Notes: generated by a model from the letters alone, not told the origin. A DNA stretch of 64,000 bases from Myxococcales bacterium (GCA_012960035.1 DUBZ01000061.1:124001-188000), one strand, 5' to 3'; counted from the stretch's first letter, positions 26,852 to 36,391 are shown. Translations and numbers: made by a program.

Positions 26852-27347
26852 GCGGTTGTCATGGCCGCCGAGGCAGGCACTCGGCTATTCGGCCTTGATC
26901 CGGTTCCGTAAGCGACAGACGAGGGAGTTCAGTTTCCATTGGCTGAGTCCGCGAGACCGGGTCGTGGCTCTCAATGGCAGCGACTACAGACCAACAATCG
27001 ATATGGTGCGCGATCGATTGAAGGTGAAAACTGGGAAAAAAACATACGGCCGATCCGAATAGACAAGATATTCAAGCGGGTGTCAATTCTTAGGACCTGA
27101 GTTCCTGGCTGCCGCGTCCGACGGGTGCATCCGTCAGAGCGCCACGCGCGAGTCTGGAAGACGCCTGGCACACTCTGCGCCCTGCCAGCGATCTACTTGC
27201 GGCAGGCGGCACCAACGAGACTCATTGGTTCCCTGGCGTTTTTCTTTCTCGACAGGTTCGGCGGCGGACCGAATGTTAATCGATGATGGCATCGTCCGGA
27301 TGCCGACATCCGGTCAGCTTGAGTGGAAGCACTAACGTTCTAATTGG
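26852..27347. other. Convergent intergenic region without a recognised gene
   Basis: About 500 bases between the terminator and the end of the minus-strand PDZ gene. A plus-strand frame to 27060 has some protein-like character but no signature or ribosome site. Nothing else seen. Confidence 0.4.
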
Positions 27348-28061
27348 CTATCGAGTGTATGGGTTTCGATATTCGAGATAGCGGACCGTGCCATCCGTAC
27401 CGCGCACCACCATTTCGACATGCGCGTCCCGCTCGAGAGCATTCATCAGCGCGACGAGAGTCGCGGGATTGTCGAGGCGCTCGCCGTGGAGTTCGATGAC
27501 GACATCGCCTTCCCGAACGCCGAGCATGGCCCAGAAGCTGTTCGGGTCGATGCTTGTGATCCGCGCACCCTCCACGTCGTGTACGCGGTAAACCGGCTTA
27601 ACCTTGGCCGTGCCGTAGAGACGACTCGGGGTGCGGAGTTCCGCGAGGGCTTCCGCAGAGTCGATCGTCGGAGGATTGGGAGCAGGGGGCGCGTGTGGGT
27701 CCATCTTCGATGACGGCGCGACGTGCGGCGCTTGCGGAATTCTCGCTGGCGCAGAAGTGGCCGTGTCGTTGAGCGGAGATGAGGGCTCAACGTTGTCGCG
27801 GGCGGCTGACAGTGCCCAGGTCATGATGATGGGTAATGCAACCAAGATCGGAAGAGAGATGCTCACGCGAAGGCGGAGGGATTCGATCGCGGCGTGATCC
27901 TTCAGTGCCACCGAATCTCGCCATGAAACGAATGGCGCGTAGATGCGAAGGCGGGCGTCGATTGGAAGGTGCCGGAGGATTTCGCTTTCCGATTTTCTCG
28001 GGAAACACGCCGCGAGAGCGAGTCCGCCAATGGCCATGCCGGCAATCCCGATGAATTCCAT
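27348..28061 (-). CDS. GspC-like single-pass membrane protein with PDZ domain
   Basis: About 237 residues. It has an N-terminal hydrophobic stretch (residues 4-20), a second, stronger one (IESLRLRVSISLPILVALPI, around residue 60-80), then a Pro/Ala-rich linker, a short periplasmic region (SRLYGTAKVKPVYRVHDVEG) and a PDZ domain (ARITSIDPNSFWAMLGVREGDVVIELHGERL, given as positions about 165-195). This order is that of type II secretion GspC, whose PDZ binds substrates or the secretin. No other gsp genes are here, so it may be an orphan or a PulC-like paralogue. It lies about 120 bases downstream of the large fusion gene on the same strand. Confidence 0.65.
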   Translation of the reverse strand: MEFIGIAGMAIGGLALAACFPRKSESEILRHLPIDARLRIYAPFVSWRDSVALKDHAAIESLRLRVSISLPILVALPIIMTWALSAARDNVEPSSPLNDTATSAPARIPQAPHVAPSSKMDPHAPPAPNPPTIDSAEALAELRTPSRLYGTAKVKPVYRVHDVEGARITSIDPNSFWAMLGVREGDVVIELHGERLDNPATLVALMNALERDAHVEMVVRGTDGTVRYLEYRNPYTR

Positions 28062-28179
28062 GTCTGCTCCGCTTGAACCGGGTGCCAGGGAACGTATCAG
28101 CTCTTCGACACCAGGGGGAAAGCCAATGATACGAAAGCTCGCCTAGCAGATCGACTCGCATCATCGATCGCCTCCGGCT

Positions 28180-30957
28180 TCAGCGCTGGGAGTTCGGAGC
28201 CTTTCGGATTGCTTCGATGAGAAACTCTTCCTGAGCCGATCGGCCCATCGGGCTCAAGATTCGGATTCTTCCCAATAATTCATAGGCCGACTTCTGGTCA
28301 CCAGCTTCGAGAGCCAGTAATCCGGCATTGGTCAGCGCCCGGATGTCGAAGGGATTTTCGGCCAAGGCTCCTTCAATCGCAGTTCGAGCCTTCGCGAGGT
28401 CGCCACGGCGCGTGAAAGTACCTGCGAGTTCGTTCCAGGCGCGGACATCCTCGGGCCAGTTGGCAACAATCGCCTTGAGGCTGCGAATCGCTTGATCCAA
28501 ATCATTCCGTGCGATGGCGACACCGGCTCGACCGAAGAGTGCATAGCGCTGATCGGGATCGTTCCTCAGGGCCTCGTCGAATGCGTCGGCGGCGTCATCG
28601 AGGCGGCCAGCCTGAAGATCTCGGTGTCCCGATGTGACGCGTCGGGCAATTCGTGCGTGGTCCGCCAGGCGAAGTCCAAGATTTGCTGCGAGTTTTTCTC
28701 GGGTATCGGCAGCCGTGTCGTCTCCGGCGGCGCGACGCTCAAGGGATTCGAGCCAAAATAACATGGCGCCATTCCCGACATCTGCTTTGGCGATCGCAAC
28801 CAGTCTTGAGTAGAGCTTCGCGGACCGTCCCGATCCGGGCGATCTCGTCGCATGAATCTCGAGGAGTGGTCGGTCGTCCGTGAGTTTCTCTCCGGCTCCG
28901 AGTGCAGCTCGGACGTGATTTGCGCCCGCAATATGATGAGTGGGTACTTCCAGCGCATCTGTCCAACCGATCCTCGGCCATGAGAGCCCGGCCGCTTCGA
29001 TCCGTTGGGTTGCGACCTCAGGCCGATAGGCGGGGAGTGGATCCCTGGAGCCCAGGGCAATAATATTGCCGGCGCCCCACCAGAGATCGCCGTGCGGAAA
29101 CGCGCCGAAAAAGGTTCGCAGGATGAGCGAGATACTTTCCTCGCCAATCTGCTGCGTTGGAATCCACTGAACCGCGATCCCGCCGGGCCGAAGCGCTTCA
29201 GCCATGCGTTCGAAATATTCGCGAGAGTAGAGTCCGGTTGCGCCAATCGACCAGGGGTGAAGCGTGTTGGCCGAGATGATGTCGTATGTGTCTTCTCGAA
29301 TTGCGAGAAGCCGTCTCGCGTCCGCGTGGATGATCTTTGCTCGACTGTTATGCGAAGTGACGCCACGATTGTCGGGCTCGAAAAGAGTTGCGGCTCGAAT
29401 GACGGATTCGGATATCTCGACACAGTCGACCTGCTCGAGGGAAAAGCGAGTCGCGGTACCCAATGTGATCCCAGAGCCCAATCCGATTTCGAGAAAACGC
29501 TGCGGGTTCGGATGCATGATGAGCGGGAGAACGGCAAGGAGTTCCTCCGTTCGGCGAGCATTTCCGGTCGCGGAGGCTTCGGGATCACCGTCGACGACGA
29601 GTGTTCGATTTCCCCATGAACTCAGTACGACCGCAGTGGCTTGAGCTCCCTCTGCGACGAAGATTGGCCAGGGATCATCGGGAATAGATGGCGGGCGGAG
29701 GAGGGGGATGGATGCGAGTAGAAGCATTGCAGCGCCGATCGATAGGGAGTGCGAGCGGCCCCTGTAAACCAGGCATGTCACGCCAACGACAGCGTTGACG
29801 ATCGCAAAGCAGAGACCCGAGCCCGCTGAGCCAAAGGCGGGTAGTAGGACGAAGGGAGCGAGCAGTGCACCAGCCATCCCGCCCAGAGTGTTGGCGGCAC
29901 TCAGTTGTCCGAAACTCCCGCCAATGAAGCGGTCACGAATGCATAGGCGAACCAAAAACGGGAAGGCTCCTCCCATCGCGAGAGCCGCCGGCATGACGCC
30001 GATTGCGACACGAATCAGATTCGAGGCGGTGAGACTTGCAGAGGGCGACGCGAATTCGGGACGCAAGATGGCTAGGCCAAGCATGACGGAGCTTGCGGCC
30101 AGGATTTCAATCCAACCGAGATCGTGTAGAGGTGTCGTTGTCGTGCGTGCTCGGCGTGCGGTCGCCAGGTTGCCTGCCGCGAGACCAACGAGAAAGAGCG
30201 AGAGTACGAGACCCCATGCGTACAGCGATGATCCCAGTCGCAGCGTCGCCAGTCGTGTGGCTAGAACTTCGTAGCCGAGCGTCGCGGCTCCGACGACAAA
30301 TGCGGCAGTCAGAATAGGGAGCGGTCCGCGCTTGGTCTTTTCGCTCGTTGTCGCGAGCCGCGTCCGTGTCTGGGCTCGAGCAAGCACCCACGACGCCAGT
30401 CCGATGAGGACCGAACTCAATGCGGCGGCGATCATGCTCGTGCGCAGGCCGAGCGTCGGAATGGATAGGACGGCCAGGCCGACACCGAGAACAGAGCCGA
30501 ATGTATTGACTCCGACGAGTTGTCCGGCCAGTCCCGGTGCGGATTCGGCATCTTGGGCAATCGACCGTAGAAGTGCCGGCAGCGTGCCGCCCAAAAGGAT
30601 CGTCGTTGGCAAGATGACGAGAGCACTCGCCGTGAGAAGTACAAAATCACTCTGCTCCGGGGTTCGTGAGAGCCAATGGAGTGTTCCGATACTGGTGACA
30701 GCAAAGAGCCCGGCACCGAGTTCGAGATTGCCATAGAGACGTAGCGGTGACTGGGTGCGGTCCGCTCGGGGTCCGAAGATTTGGGTGCCAATTGCGAGGC
30801 CGCCAAAGAACGCAACGAGAACCACCGAGAGGGCGCCGATCTGGCCACCCGCGAGGAGACCAACCTGGCGCGTCCACACTACCTGGTAGACGAGCGCGGG
30901 TATTCCGGATAGAAATGCCAACACCAGCACCGAGTACGCGCCTGCGCGGGAATTCAA
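28180..30957 (-). CDS. Membrane / spermidine-synthase-like / TPR fusion protein
   Basis: About 925 residues. The first half has some 12-14 membrane segments of the 'fused MFS/spermidine synthase' type, beginning FLSGIPALVYQVVWTRQVGL. Then comes a Rossmann methyltransferase-fold domain: FLEIGLGSGITLG (motif I), VDCVEISESVI, IIHADARRLL and YDIISANTLHPW. The last 150 residues are TPR-like repeats (RYALFGRAGVAIARNDLDQA and following). The DxD-type polyamine-site residues of true SpeE are not obvious, so the reaction is unknown. The frame is open to a GTG at 31029, but the TTG at 30957, whose TGA-overlapping position couples it to the preceding frame, gives the usual family start. Confidence 0.8.
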   Translation of the reverse strand: MNSRAGAYSVLVLAFLSGIPALVYQVVWTRQVGLLAGGQIGALSVVLVAFFGGLAIGTQIFGPRADRTQSPLRLYGNLELGAGLFAVTSIGTLHWLSRTPEQSDFVLLTASALVILPTTILLGGTLPALLRSIAQDAESAPGLAGQLVGVNTFGSVLGVGLAVLSIPTLGLRTSMIAAALSSVLIGLASWVLARAQTRTRLATTSEKTKRGPLPILTAAFVVGAATLGYEVLATRLATLRLGSSLYAWGLVLSLFLVGLAAGNLATARRARTTTTPLHDLGWIEILAASSVMLGLAILRPEFASPSASLTASNLIRVAIGVMPAALAMGGAFPFLVRLCIRDRFIGGSFGQLSAANTLGGMAGALLAPFVLLPAFGSAGSGLCFAIVNAVVGVTCLVYRGRSHSLSIGAAMLLLASIPLLRPPSIPDDPWPIFVAEGAQATAVVLSSWGNRTLVVDGDPEASATGNARRTEELLAVLPLIMHPNPQRFLEIGLGSGITLGTATRFSLEQVDCVEISESVIRAATLFEPDNRGVTSHNSRAKIIHADARRLLAIREDTYDIISANTLHPWSIGATGLYSREYFERMAEALRPGGIAVQWIPTQQIGEESISLILRTFFGAFPHGDLWWGAGNIIALGSRDPLPAYRPEVATQRIEAAGLSWPRIGWTDALEVPTHHIAGANHVRAALGAGEKLTDDRPLLEIHATRSPGSGRSAKLYSRLVAIAKADVGNGAMLFWLESLERRAAGDDTAADTREKLAANLGLRLADHARIARRVTSGHRDLQAGRLDDAADAFDEALRNDPDQRYALFGRAGVAIARNDLDQAIRSLKAIVANWPEDVRAWNELAGTFTRRGDLAKARTAIEGALAENPFDIRALTNAGLLALEAGDQKSAYELLGRIRILSPMGRSAQEEFLIEAIRKAPNSQR

Positions 30958-31268
30958 AGGGTCAGCGATTCGTTTCCTGTTCCGGTGCGACTGAGCGAAC
31001 GTCGACCATGAGCCAGGAGAATGAGACACGACATAGCTACAATCAGTAGCATTCGCCTGCGCGAATCCAAGCTCGGGACTTCTGGTGGTGGGCTGACCGG
31101 CGGAGGTCCGAAGAGCGTCACAGTGACCTGGTATTCGCCCTGATAGAGGGTTTGATCGATGAGCGTATGCCAGGTTCCGACTGTCGGATTTGCGAATTCG
31201 CAGAACCCAACAGTGCCTGGACCCGTTGCTGCGGGGGCGGACGCTCGGAGATAGTTGTTGGTGTCCAC
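30954..31268 (-). pseudogene. C-terminal remnant: PPC-like domain plus VPSL-type sorting tail
   Basis: The frame ends at TGA 30954-30956. It encodes TVGTWHTLIDQTLYQGEYQV, which resembles the last strands of bacterial pre-peptidase C-terminal domains. Then come a Pro-rich linker and VPSLDSRRRMLLIVAMSCLI with a basic end, resembling IPTL/VPSL-type C-terminal sorting signals. The N-terminal part is absent: the frame closes with a TAA near 31350 and no signal peptide is present. The stop overlaps the TTG start of the next gene (TTGA), so it may still help that gene's translation. Confidence 0.5.
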
Positions 31269-31388
31269 GGCGGGTAGACGATTGATCTGAGCGGTGGTTT
31301 TAGCGCTCGGGATTGGACGGCTTGACGAGCGGATCCCCGCTGTCTGGAGGGTTTACCCGAGGAGGCGATGGCGGAGTGGAGATCCGAC

Positions 31389-31410
31389 TAACATCTAAAT
31401 TTAGATGTTA
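31389..31410. repeat. 22-bp perfect palindrome
   Basis: TAACATCTAAA followed directly by its exact reverse complement TTTAGATGTTA, AT-rich in GC-rich surroundings, nine bases beyond the glyoxalase stop. It could end gloA transcription or be an operator. Confidence 0.7.
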
Positions 31411-31418
31411 CGAGACTG

Positions 31419-31838
31419 CTACCACTCGCCCGTATTCTCCATCGATTGCCATGGCTCCTGGGGCGGGAGCGCGCTGCCCTTTTGGAGGAGCTCGATCGAG
31501 ATCTGGTCTGGTGAGCGCACAAACGCCATGTGACCGTCTCGTGGAGGGCGATTGATTACGATTCCCGCATCCATCAGGCGTTGGCAGATTTCATAGATAT
31601 TCTCGACCTCGTAGGCGAGGTGCCCGAAATTGCGGCCGTCCGGGTACGGCTCGGCATCCCAGTTATGTGTCAGCTCGACCTGGGCGACATCGTTGCCGGG
31701 GGCCGCCAGAAACACCAGGGTGAAGCGGCCGGCCTCGATGTCGAAACGTCGCAGTTCCTCGAGACCGAGCTTGTCGCAGTAGAAATCGAGAGATGCATCG
31801 AGATTGGTCACACGCACCATCGTATGCAGGTATCGCAT
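31419..31838 (-). CDS. gloA: Lactoylglutathione lyase (glyoxalase I)
   Basis: Cytosolic metalloenzyme converting the methylglyoxal-glutathione hemithioacetal to S-lactoylglutathione. It has 139 residues, the length of bacterial Ni(II)-type GloA. The opening [20 protein letters not shown] has the metal ligand His5. VELTHNW supplies the next Glu ligand, the His of FGHLAYEV the third, and the Glu of [10 protein letters not shown] the fourth. An S-D-like GAGGC precedes the ATG. It is divergent from the cyclase gene. A glutathione-using enzyme supports a proteobacterial-type host. Confidence 0.93.
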   Translation of the reverse strand: MRYLHTMVRVTNLDASLDFYCDKLGLEELRRFDIEAGRFTLVFLAAPGNDVAQVELTHNWDAEPYPDGRNFGHLAYEVENIYEICQRLMDAGIVINRPPRDGHMAFVRSPDQISIELLQKGSALPPQEPWQSMENTGEW

Positions 31839-32122
31839 CAGTGAAGCCTCCGCGACTCGCTGCGTCTGGTGCGAGTTCGCTCATTGCCTTGGTTGTCCGA
31901 GAGAAGAGAGTACGCCGATTGGAGGCTTGAACAAGCCGCATGGTCCGGGTGGAGTCGATTCCCGAATCTGGGCGCCGTGCACATGGAAATGCACGGATCG
32001 CTCGCCGCCCGCGATCGAATGCGCTACTTGAACTTGAACGGCGACTGCCCGTGGGTCAATGCCGAATCCCCCTGAAAGTTCTGGAATGCCCAATTCGATC
32101 ACGTCGATCGGGGAGTGAACGA

Positions 32123-33292
32123 TTGGATTCGACGTTTGCCGATCTGCAGACGCTGCGTTTCGTCGATGTCATCGACATTGCGATCGTGACAGCGCTGTGT
32201 TGGATCTTGATTACCTGGGTGCGCGAGGCACGCGCTCGCGTAGCCGTTGGGGGCATCGCAGCGATTGGCCTTCTCTTCTGGGGCGCATCGCTGCTGGACC
32301 TTCGACTGACGACCAACTTGTTTCAGGGCTTCTTTACGGTGGCCGCGCTGATCCTCGTTGTGGTCTTTCAGGACGACCTGCGTCGCTTTTTCGAGAGCAT
32401 CACACTCTGGGTCGTCCGAAATACGACTCCGCGTCCGGGTGGGGACGTACTCGATGAACTCGGCGCTCTTTGCTTCTCCCTCGCGGAAGGACGCATCGGC
32501 GCGCTCTTTGTTTTTCCGGGGCGAGAACCCCTCGATCGATTGCTCGACGGGGGCTACTTCTTGGATGGGCGTGTGAGCGATGCGCTTCTGCGGAGCCTGC
32601 TCGATCCGGGGACACCCGGCCACGACGGGGCCATTCTCATTCGGGGAGGGCAGATCGCGCGTTTTGGCGTTCATCTTCCTCTCTCGACACAGTGGTCCGA
32701 GCTTGGAGCCGGCGGCACGCGGCACGCGGCTGGTCTGGGACTCTCGGAACGCAGCGACGCATTTTGCATCGTCATCTCCGAAGAGCGCGGCGAAGTTTCG
32801 GTCGCCTCGCGTGGACATCTCGAACAGGTACACGACGCGGCAGGTCTGCGAGATCGGGTCGAGGGCTTTCTAGATCGAACGGCTCGCAGGCGACGTGAGA
32901 ACTGGCTCGAGAGTCGGATCGTATTGGCGCGTGAGCATTGGAAAGAAGGTGTGGTCGCGCTGACCGTTGCGGGTGGACTCTGGCTGCATACGGTTCCTGG
33001 CGCGGTCGTCGAACGGAGTTCGAAGGCCATTCCAATCGTGATCGAAAACATGCCCCCGGGCTATCGCCTCTCCGGGATCAATCCGCCTTCGATCGATGTG
33101 GAATTTGAGGGCCTGCGTCGAGATCTGATGATGGCGAATGGTGACGCGCTTCAGGTGAAGGTGAACGGCATTCTCGTCGACCAAGGGCGACGAACCTTTT
33201 CGATCGAAGTCGACCAGATCGAACACCCGCCCGAGTTACGTGTCGTCGGCCATGAACCAATGAAGGTCAAGTTGGAAATCGAAGCGCTCTAG
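32123..33292 (+). CDS. CdaA-type diadenylate cyclase fused to a YbbR (CdaR-like) domain
   Basis: Membrane enzyme of 389 residues predicted to make c-di-AMP from two ATP. Three N-terminal helices (about 13-32, 41-60, 66-83) match CdaA, including VVFQDDLRRFFE (81-91). The DAC domain has the DGA motif (168-170) and GTRHAAGLGLSE (198-209); the family motif RHR is RHA here. A fourth helix (about 274-293) leads to a YbbR-type domain (305-389, IVIENMPPGYRLSGINPPSI onward). In Firmicutes CdaA and CdaR are separate adjacent genes. The TTG at 32123, after GGGGAG, is preferred to upstream starts because it opens the first helix. The 3' end shares CTAG with the convergent RND gene. Confidence 0.85.
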   Translation: MDSTFADLQTLRFVDVIDIAIVTALCWILITWVREARARVAVGGIAAIGLLFWGASLLDLRLTTNLFQGFFTVAALILVVVFQDDLRRFFESITLWVVRNTTPRPGGDVLDELGALCFSLAEGRIGALFVFPGREPLDRLLDGGYFLDGRVSDALLRSLLDPGTPGHDGAILIRGGQIARFGVHLPLSTQWSELGAGGTRHAAGLGLSERSDAFCIVISEERGEVSVASRGHLEQVHDAAGLRDRVEGFLDRTARRRRENWLESRIVLAREHWKEGVVALTVAGGLWLHTVPGAVVERSSKAIPIVIENMPPGYRLSGINPPSIDVEFEGLRRDLMMANGDALQVKVNGILVDQGRRTFSIEVDQIEHPPELRVVGHEPMKVKLEIEAL

Positions 33293-35991
33293 TCCTCGAG
33301 GTTCCGGTGACCCGAAAGCGGCGGCGAAATTCCGGAAAGAACGAGTAGGGACGGAAGCACGACCAGATTCGCCACAACGGTCCAGAACATGCCGATCGTC
33401 AGCATGACGCCTAGCGTGTGCATCCCCTGATGTCCCGAAAGCGCGAGCGTGCCGAAGGAGAGGGTCGTGGTCATCGCGCTGTAGAAGACGGCTCCCGCTG
33501 TCGCGGATTCGATGAGCGATTGAGAGGGCGCGTCTGAATCCATTGGTGGCGTCTGCGCATCATGACGCGCGCGATGTACCAGATGGATTCCGGAGTCGAC
33601 GCCGATTCCAAATAGAAGAGGCAGCACGAGAACGTTCGCGAAATTGAAGCTCAGATCGAGAAGCACCATGGATGCGCAGGTCAGAATCGATCCCAATGCC
33701 AGCGGAGCCAATACCAGACCGACGTCCGATGGACGTCGCCACAAGAGGAAGAGCAGGGCCGAGATCGCGATCGCTGCGGAGAGCAATGCTTGACGAAAGG
33801 AGCGCGCCGTGGCCTCGCCGAAATCAACCAGATTGGGAGCGCCGCCGGTGGCTCGAGGTGCGATCTCAAGCACGCTCTTGGCGAAACGTTTGAGGGCTTC
33901 GAAGTCTTGTAGCTTCTCGGCGGGAAACGCCTGTATCCGCGCAGTGCCGTCCCTCGCGAGCAGACGCCGGACAAGCTCTGGGGGCAGGTCCGAGAGTTCG
34001 ATCGCGGAAACCGCGAGGGAGTTCCTCAAGCGTTCGAGTGCAAGCGGCAATCGATCGAGCAGGATGCGCGTGAATTCGTCCAGCGCCTCTTCGGGATTCT
34101 CATCCTGTTCGATGCGTGCGAGAAAATCAGACAGCTTTTGCTCGAGTGCATCCAGACTCCGGGCCGCTGTCTGATCATCGATCGGTCTTTCGGTTTTGGC
34201 GAGGGCATCTCGCAACTCGCCGACCGCATGGATCTGATCCTCGACAGCGTAGGTTGGGCGCCCGCTCGGACCCTGCGGTGCGGCCTCCATCAGAAAAGCG
34301 AGATCGTCGAGTATCGAAAGCTTCTCTTCCTGGTCTTCGGGGATATAACTTCGCAGGCTGATCGTTCTTCCAATTTCAGGCCGCGCTTCGAGTTGTTGGA
34401 CGACCGCTTCCACTTCATCCTGACTTGCGACGAGAATATTCGCATACCAGGGAGACGTGTCCTGGTCCGCCAAGAGATCGCGAAAAGCCTGAACGGATGT
34501 CGTCTCGGGGTCTCGCATTTCGATCACGTGGGCGTCGAAGCGGAGCTCGAAGAGCAGGGGGACGGCGGCAAGGACGGCGAGTCCCGCGATGCCGACGACG
34601 AGTCGTGGCATGCGCGCCAAGCGGAGCGCGATGGCCTGGTCGACCCGGGCGGGTGCGGGAATCGTGATGCCTGGGGGTGGGCGGAGCCAGCCGGCGAGGA
34701 GCGCTGGAAAGAGCGTCAACGTCAGGAAGAGGATGATGAACATGCCGGCTCCAGCGATGGCGCCGAGTTCTGCGACGCCCCGATATTCCGTCGGCAGGAA
34801 TACGAGGAAGCCGATCGCCGTTGTAAAGCCGCAGAGAACCAGAGAGGCGCCGATGCCGTCGACGGCCTTGTGCAAGGCCGCGTCGGTCGAGAGCGCGTGT
34901 TCGCGGCCTTCCGCAGCGAATGCCATCCCGAAATGGATGGCAAAGTCTACGCCGAGACCGATAAAGAGAATCGCAAAGGCGATCGAGATGAGATTGAGTT
35001 CGCCAATCGTTGCGGTGGCAAACGCGGCCGTCCAGATCAGTCCCACGAGGAGCGTCGCAAGGGAGGCGATGACGAGTCGCCAGGATCGGAATGCAAAGAA
35101 GAGGAAGCCGGCCACCAGTAAGAAACAGAAAACACCCGCGCCGCCAATGTCCCAGGCGAGTCCTAACATCTCCTCGTAGTTGAGGACTGGGTTTCCGGTC
35201 AGGCGAATTTCGATGCCATGCATAACATCAAGGCCGATTATCCGACTCGCGTCTTCGATCGCGGTAATTGTCGATCTGGCTACGAGAATATTGTCGTAGT
35301 CCAGGTACGGGTCGACGATAATGACGCGACGGGTCGGAATCTCGAGATCAGAACCCGCAAGCAGCATCGTCTCCCATGAGATGCGAGTCGGAAATTCGGT
35401 GTATACCGAAATAGTGGCCGCCGCGATCTCGTCGAGGATGGGTGTCCAGCGTGCAGGATCGATCGATCCATCTTCTTCCGACTCGAGTCCAAGCGCGACG
35501 AGATCAGCGAGCTGGATGAGGCTGGGGTCAGCTTCGAGGCTCGCCATGATGGGCTGAAGCGCAGCCAGATCGTCTCCGAGTCGGTCGAGTTCGTCGGCCG
35601 AGAGGTAGAGCAGGGCGTGATCTTCGAAGAAAGCGCCGCCGCCGGGAACGTAGACATCCTTGAACGCATCGGTGGCTTTGCGCAGTTGTTCGGCAAGGGT
35701 GATCGCCGCTTCTCGAGCGAGCGCCGGGGTGTCGCCGTCGATGACGATGAGGATGGCTTCTTCGAGGTTGGGAAAGAGGGCGGAATAGGCGGCCTGATTC
35801 TTTCGCGAGGGCAGGTCGTCCGAGATCAGGCTCAAATTGTCTGCGTTGATCCCCAGATTGAAAAACGCGTAGACCAGGGCAGTGGCCGTCGCGACCAGGC
35901 ACGTCGTGGCGACCGTGGTTGCATTTCCGCTGATGATGGCGAGCCATCGCTGAAGAACGGGGGTCAGAATTCTCTGGAGCGGTTCGTTCAT
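33289..35991 (-). CDS. hpnN: RND-superfamily transporter, HpnN/MMPL-like
   Basis: Inner-membrane transporter of about 900 residues with two RND repeats. Each has an N-terminal helix, a large periplasmic loop and a six-helix block. The first block has FFAFRSWRLVIASLATLLVG, LNLISIAFAILFIGLGVDFA and PTEYRGVAELGAIAGAGMF, patterns typical of hopanoid-associated HpnN. The second contains VLVLPLLFGIGVDSGIHLVH and ends in a polar tail. HpnN moves hopanoids to the outer membrane, but no hopanoid synthesis genes are in this window, so another lipid is possible. The ATG at 35991 is preferred to a GTG 21 bases upstream. Its stop shares bases with the cyclase gene on the other strand. Confidence 0.78.
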   Translation of the reverse strand: MNEPLQRILTPVLQRWLAIISGNATTVATTCLVATATALVYAFFNLGINADNLSLISDDLPSRKNQAAYSALFPNLEEAILIVIDGDTPALAREAAITLAEQLRKATDAFKDVYVPGGGAFFEDHALLYLSADELDRLGDDLAALQPIMASLEADPSLIQLADLVALGLESEEDGSIDPARWTPILDEIAAATISVYTEFPTRISWETMLLAGSDLEIPTRRVIIVDPYLDYDNILVARSTITAIEDASRIIGLDVMHGIEIRLTGNPVLNYEEMLGLAWDIGGAGVFCFLLVAGFLFFAFRSWRLVIASLATLLVGLIWTAAFATATIGELNLISIAFAILFIGLGVDFAIHFGMAFAAEGREHALSTDAALHKAVDGIGASLVLCGFTTAIGFLVFLPTEYRGVAELGAIAGAGMFIILFLTLTLFPALLAGWLRPPPGITIPAPARVDQAIALRLARMPRLVVGIAGLAVLAAVPLLFELRFDAHVIEMRDPETTSVQAFRDLLADQDTSPWYANILVASQDEVEAVVQQLEARPEIGRTISLRSYIPEDQEEKLSILDDLAFLMEAAPQGPSGRPTYAVEDQIHAVGELRDALAKTERPIDDQTAARSLDALEQKLSDFLARIEQDENPEEALDEFTRILLDRLPLALERLRNSLAVSAIELSDLPPELVRRLLARDGTARIQAFPAEKLQDFEALKRFAKSVLEIAPRATGGAPNLVDFGEATARSFRQALLSAAIAISALLFLLWRRPSDVGLVLAPLALGSILTCASMVLLDLSFNFANVLVLPLLFGIGVDSGIHLVHRARHDAQTPPMDSDAPSQSLIESATAGAVFYSAMTTTLSFGTLALSGHQGMHTLGVMLTIGMFWTVVANLVVLPSLLVLSGISPPLSGHRNLED

Positions 35992-36067
35992 GTCCTTCAA
36001 TTCTGGATGCACGCACCGGCTCGTGGGCCGCCCTCATTTGGGGCGTGACGAAGGGGTTGCCTTGGGT

Positions 36068-36118
36068 ACGGCGGTGGCGGACGAAACGGTGGTGGCGGAC
36101 GAAACGGTGGTGGCGGGC
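36068..36118 (+). repeat. 18-bp tandem repeat, 2.8 copies
   Basis: ACGGYGGTGGCGGACGAA occurs at 36068-36085 and 36086-36103, then a partial third copy to 36118. It lies in a stretch (36013-36605) with no convincing gene, just upstream of the RND gene. Confidence 0.7.
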
Positions 36119-36289
36119 TTACGGAAGCGGAGGATCGAAAGGTGACGGACGCCTGGCGAAAAGGCGGCGGCGCGAGCATAGGCGAGGCGATCACAGTTGG
36201 CGCGAAGGACCGGATCGTTCGTCGGGATCGTTGTGGCGATCGTGGTTCTGTGATTGTTGTGCAGGACGAATTGGAGTCCAGCCGGAGTC

Positions 36290-36391
36290 TTAGCGGCGGG
36301 TTCGTCGCCTGGCGCGGCCGTCCATTCCCCGGAGAGTCAGCCAGGTGAGGGCGAGGAGCGCGAATGCGATCGCGATGCTGATAGTGTCCAC
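36290..36391 (-). CDS. Possible 33-residue single-helix membrane peptide
   Basis: A GTG at 36391 with GAGG upstream opens MDTISIAIAFALLALTWLTL, then RGMDGRARRRTRR and TAA. One strong helix with an Arg-rich end is typical of small membrane peptides, but the frame is short and I have no homologue. The remainder of 36013-36605 holds only the tandem repeat and noise. Confidence 0.25.
   Translation of the reverse strand: MDTISIAIAFALLALTWLTLRGMDGRARRRTRR

Noticed and set aside
31881-32102. Minus-strand frame with HFHVHGAQ-like sequence
   Set aside because: Some protein-like character but no start, no second motif, and it lies in the leader of the cyclase gene; kept only as a doubtful relic.
34138-35121. 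327-codon plus-strand open frame rich in Asp, Glu and Arg
   Set aside because: Complement of the HpnN-like gene; composition is that of a GC-rich shadow.
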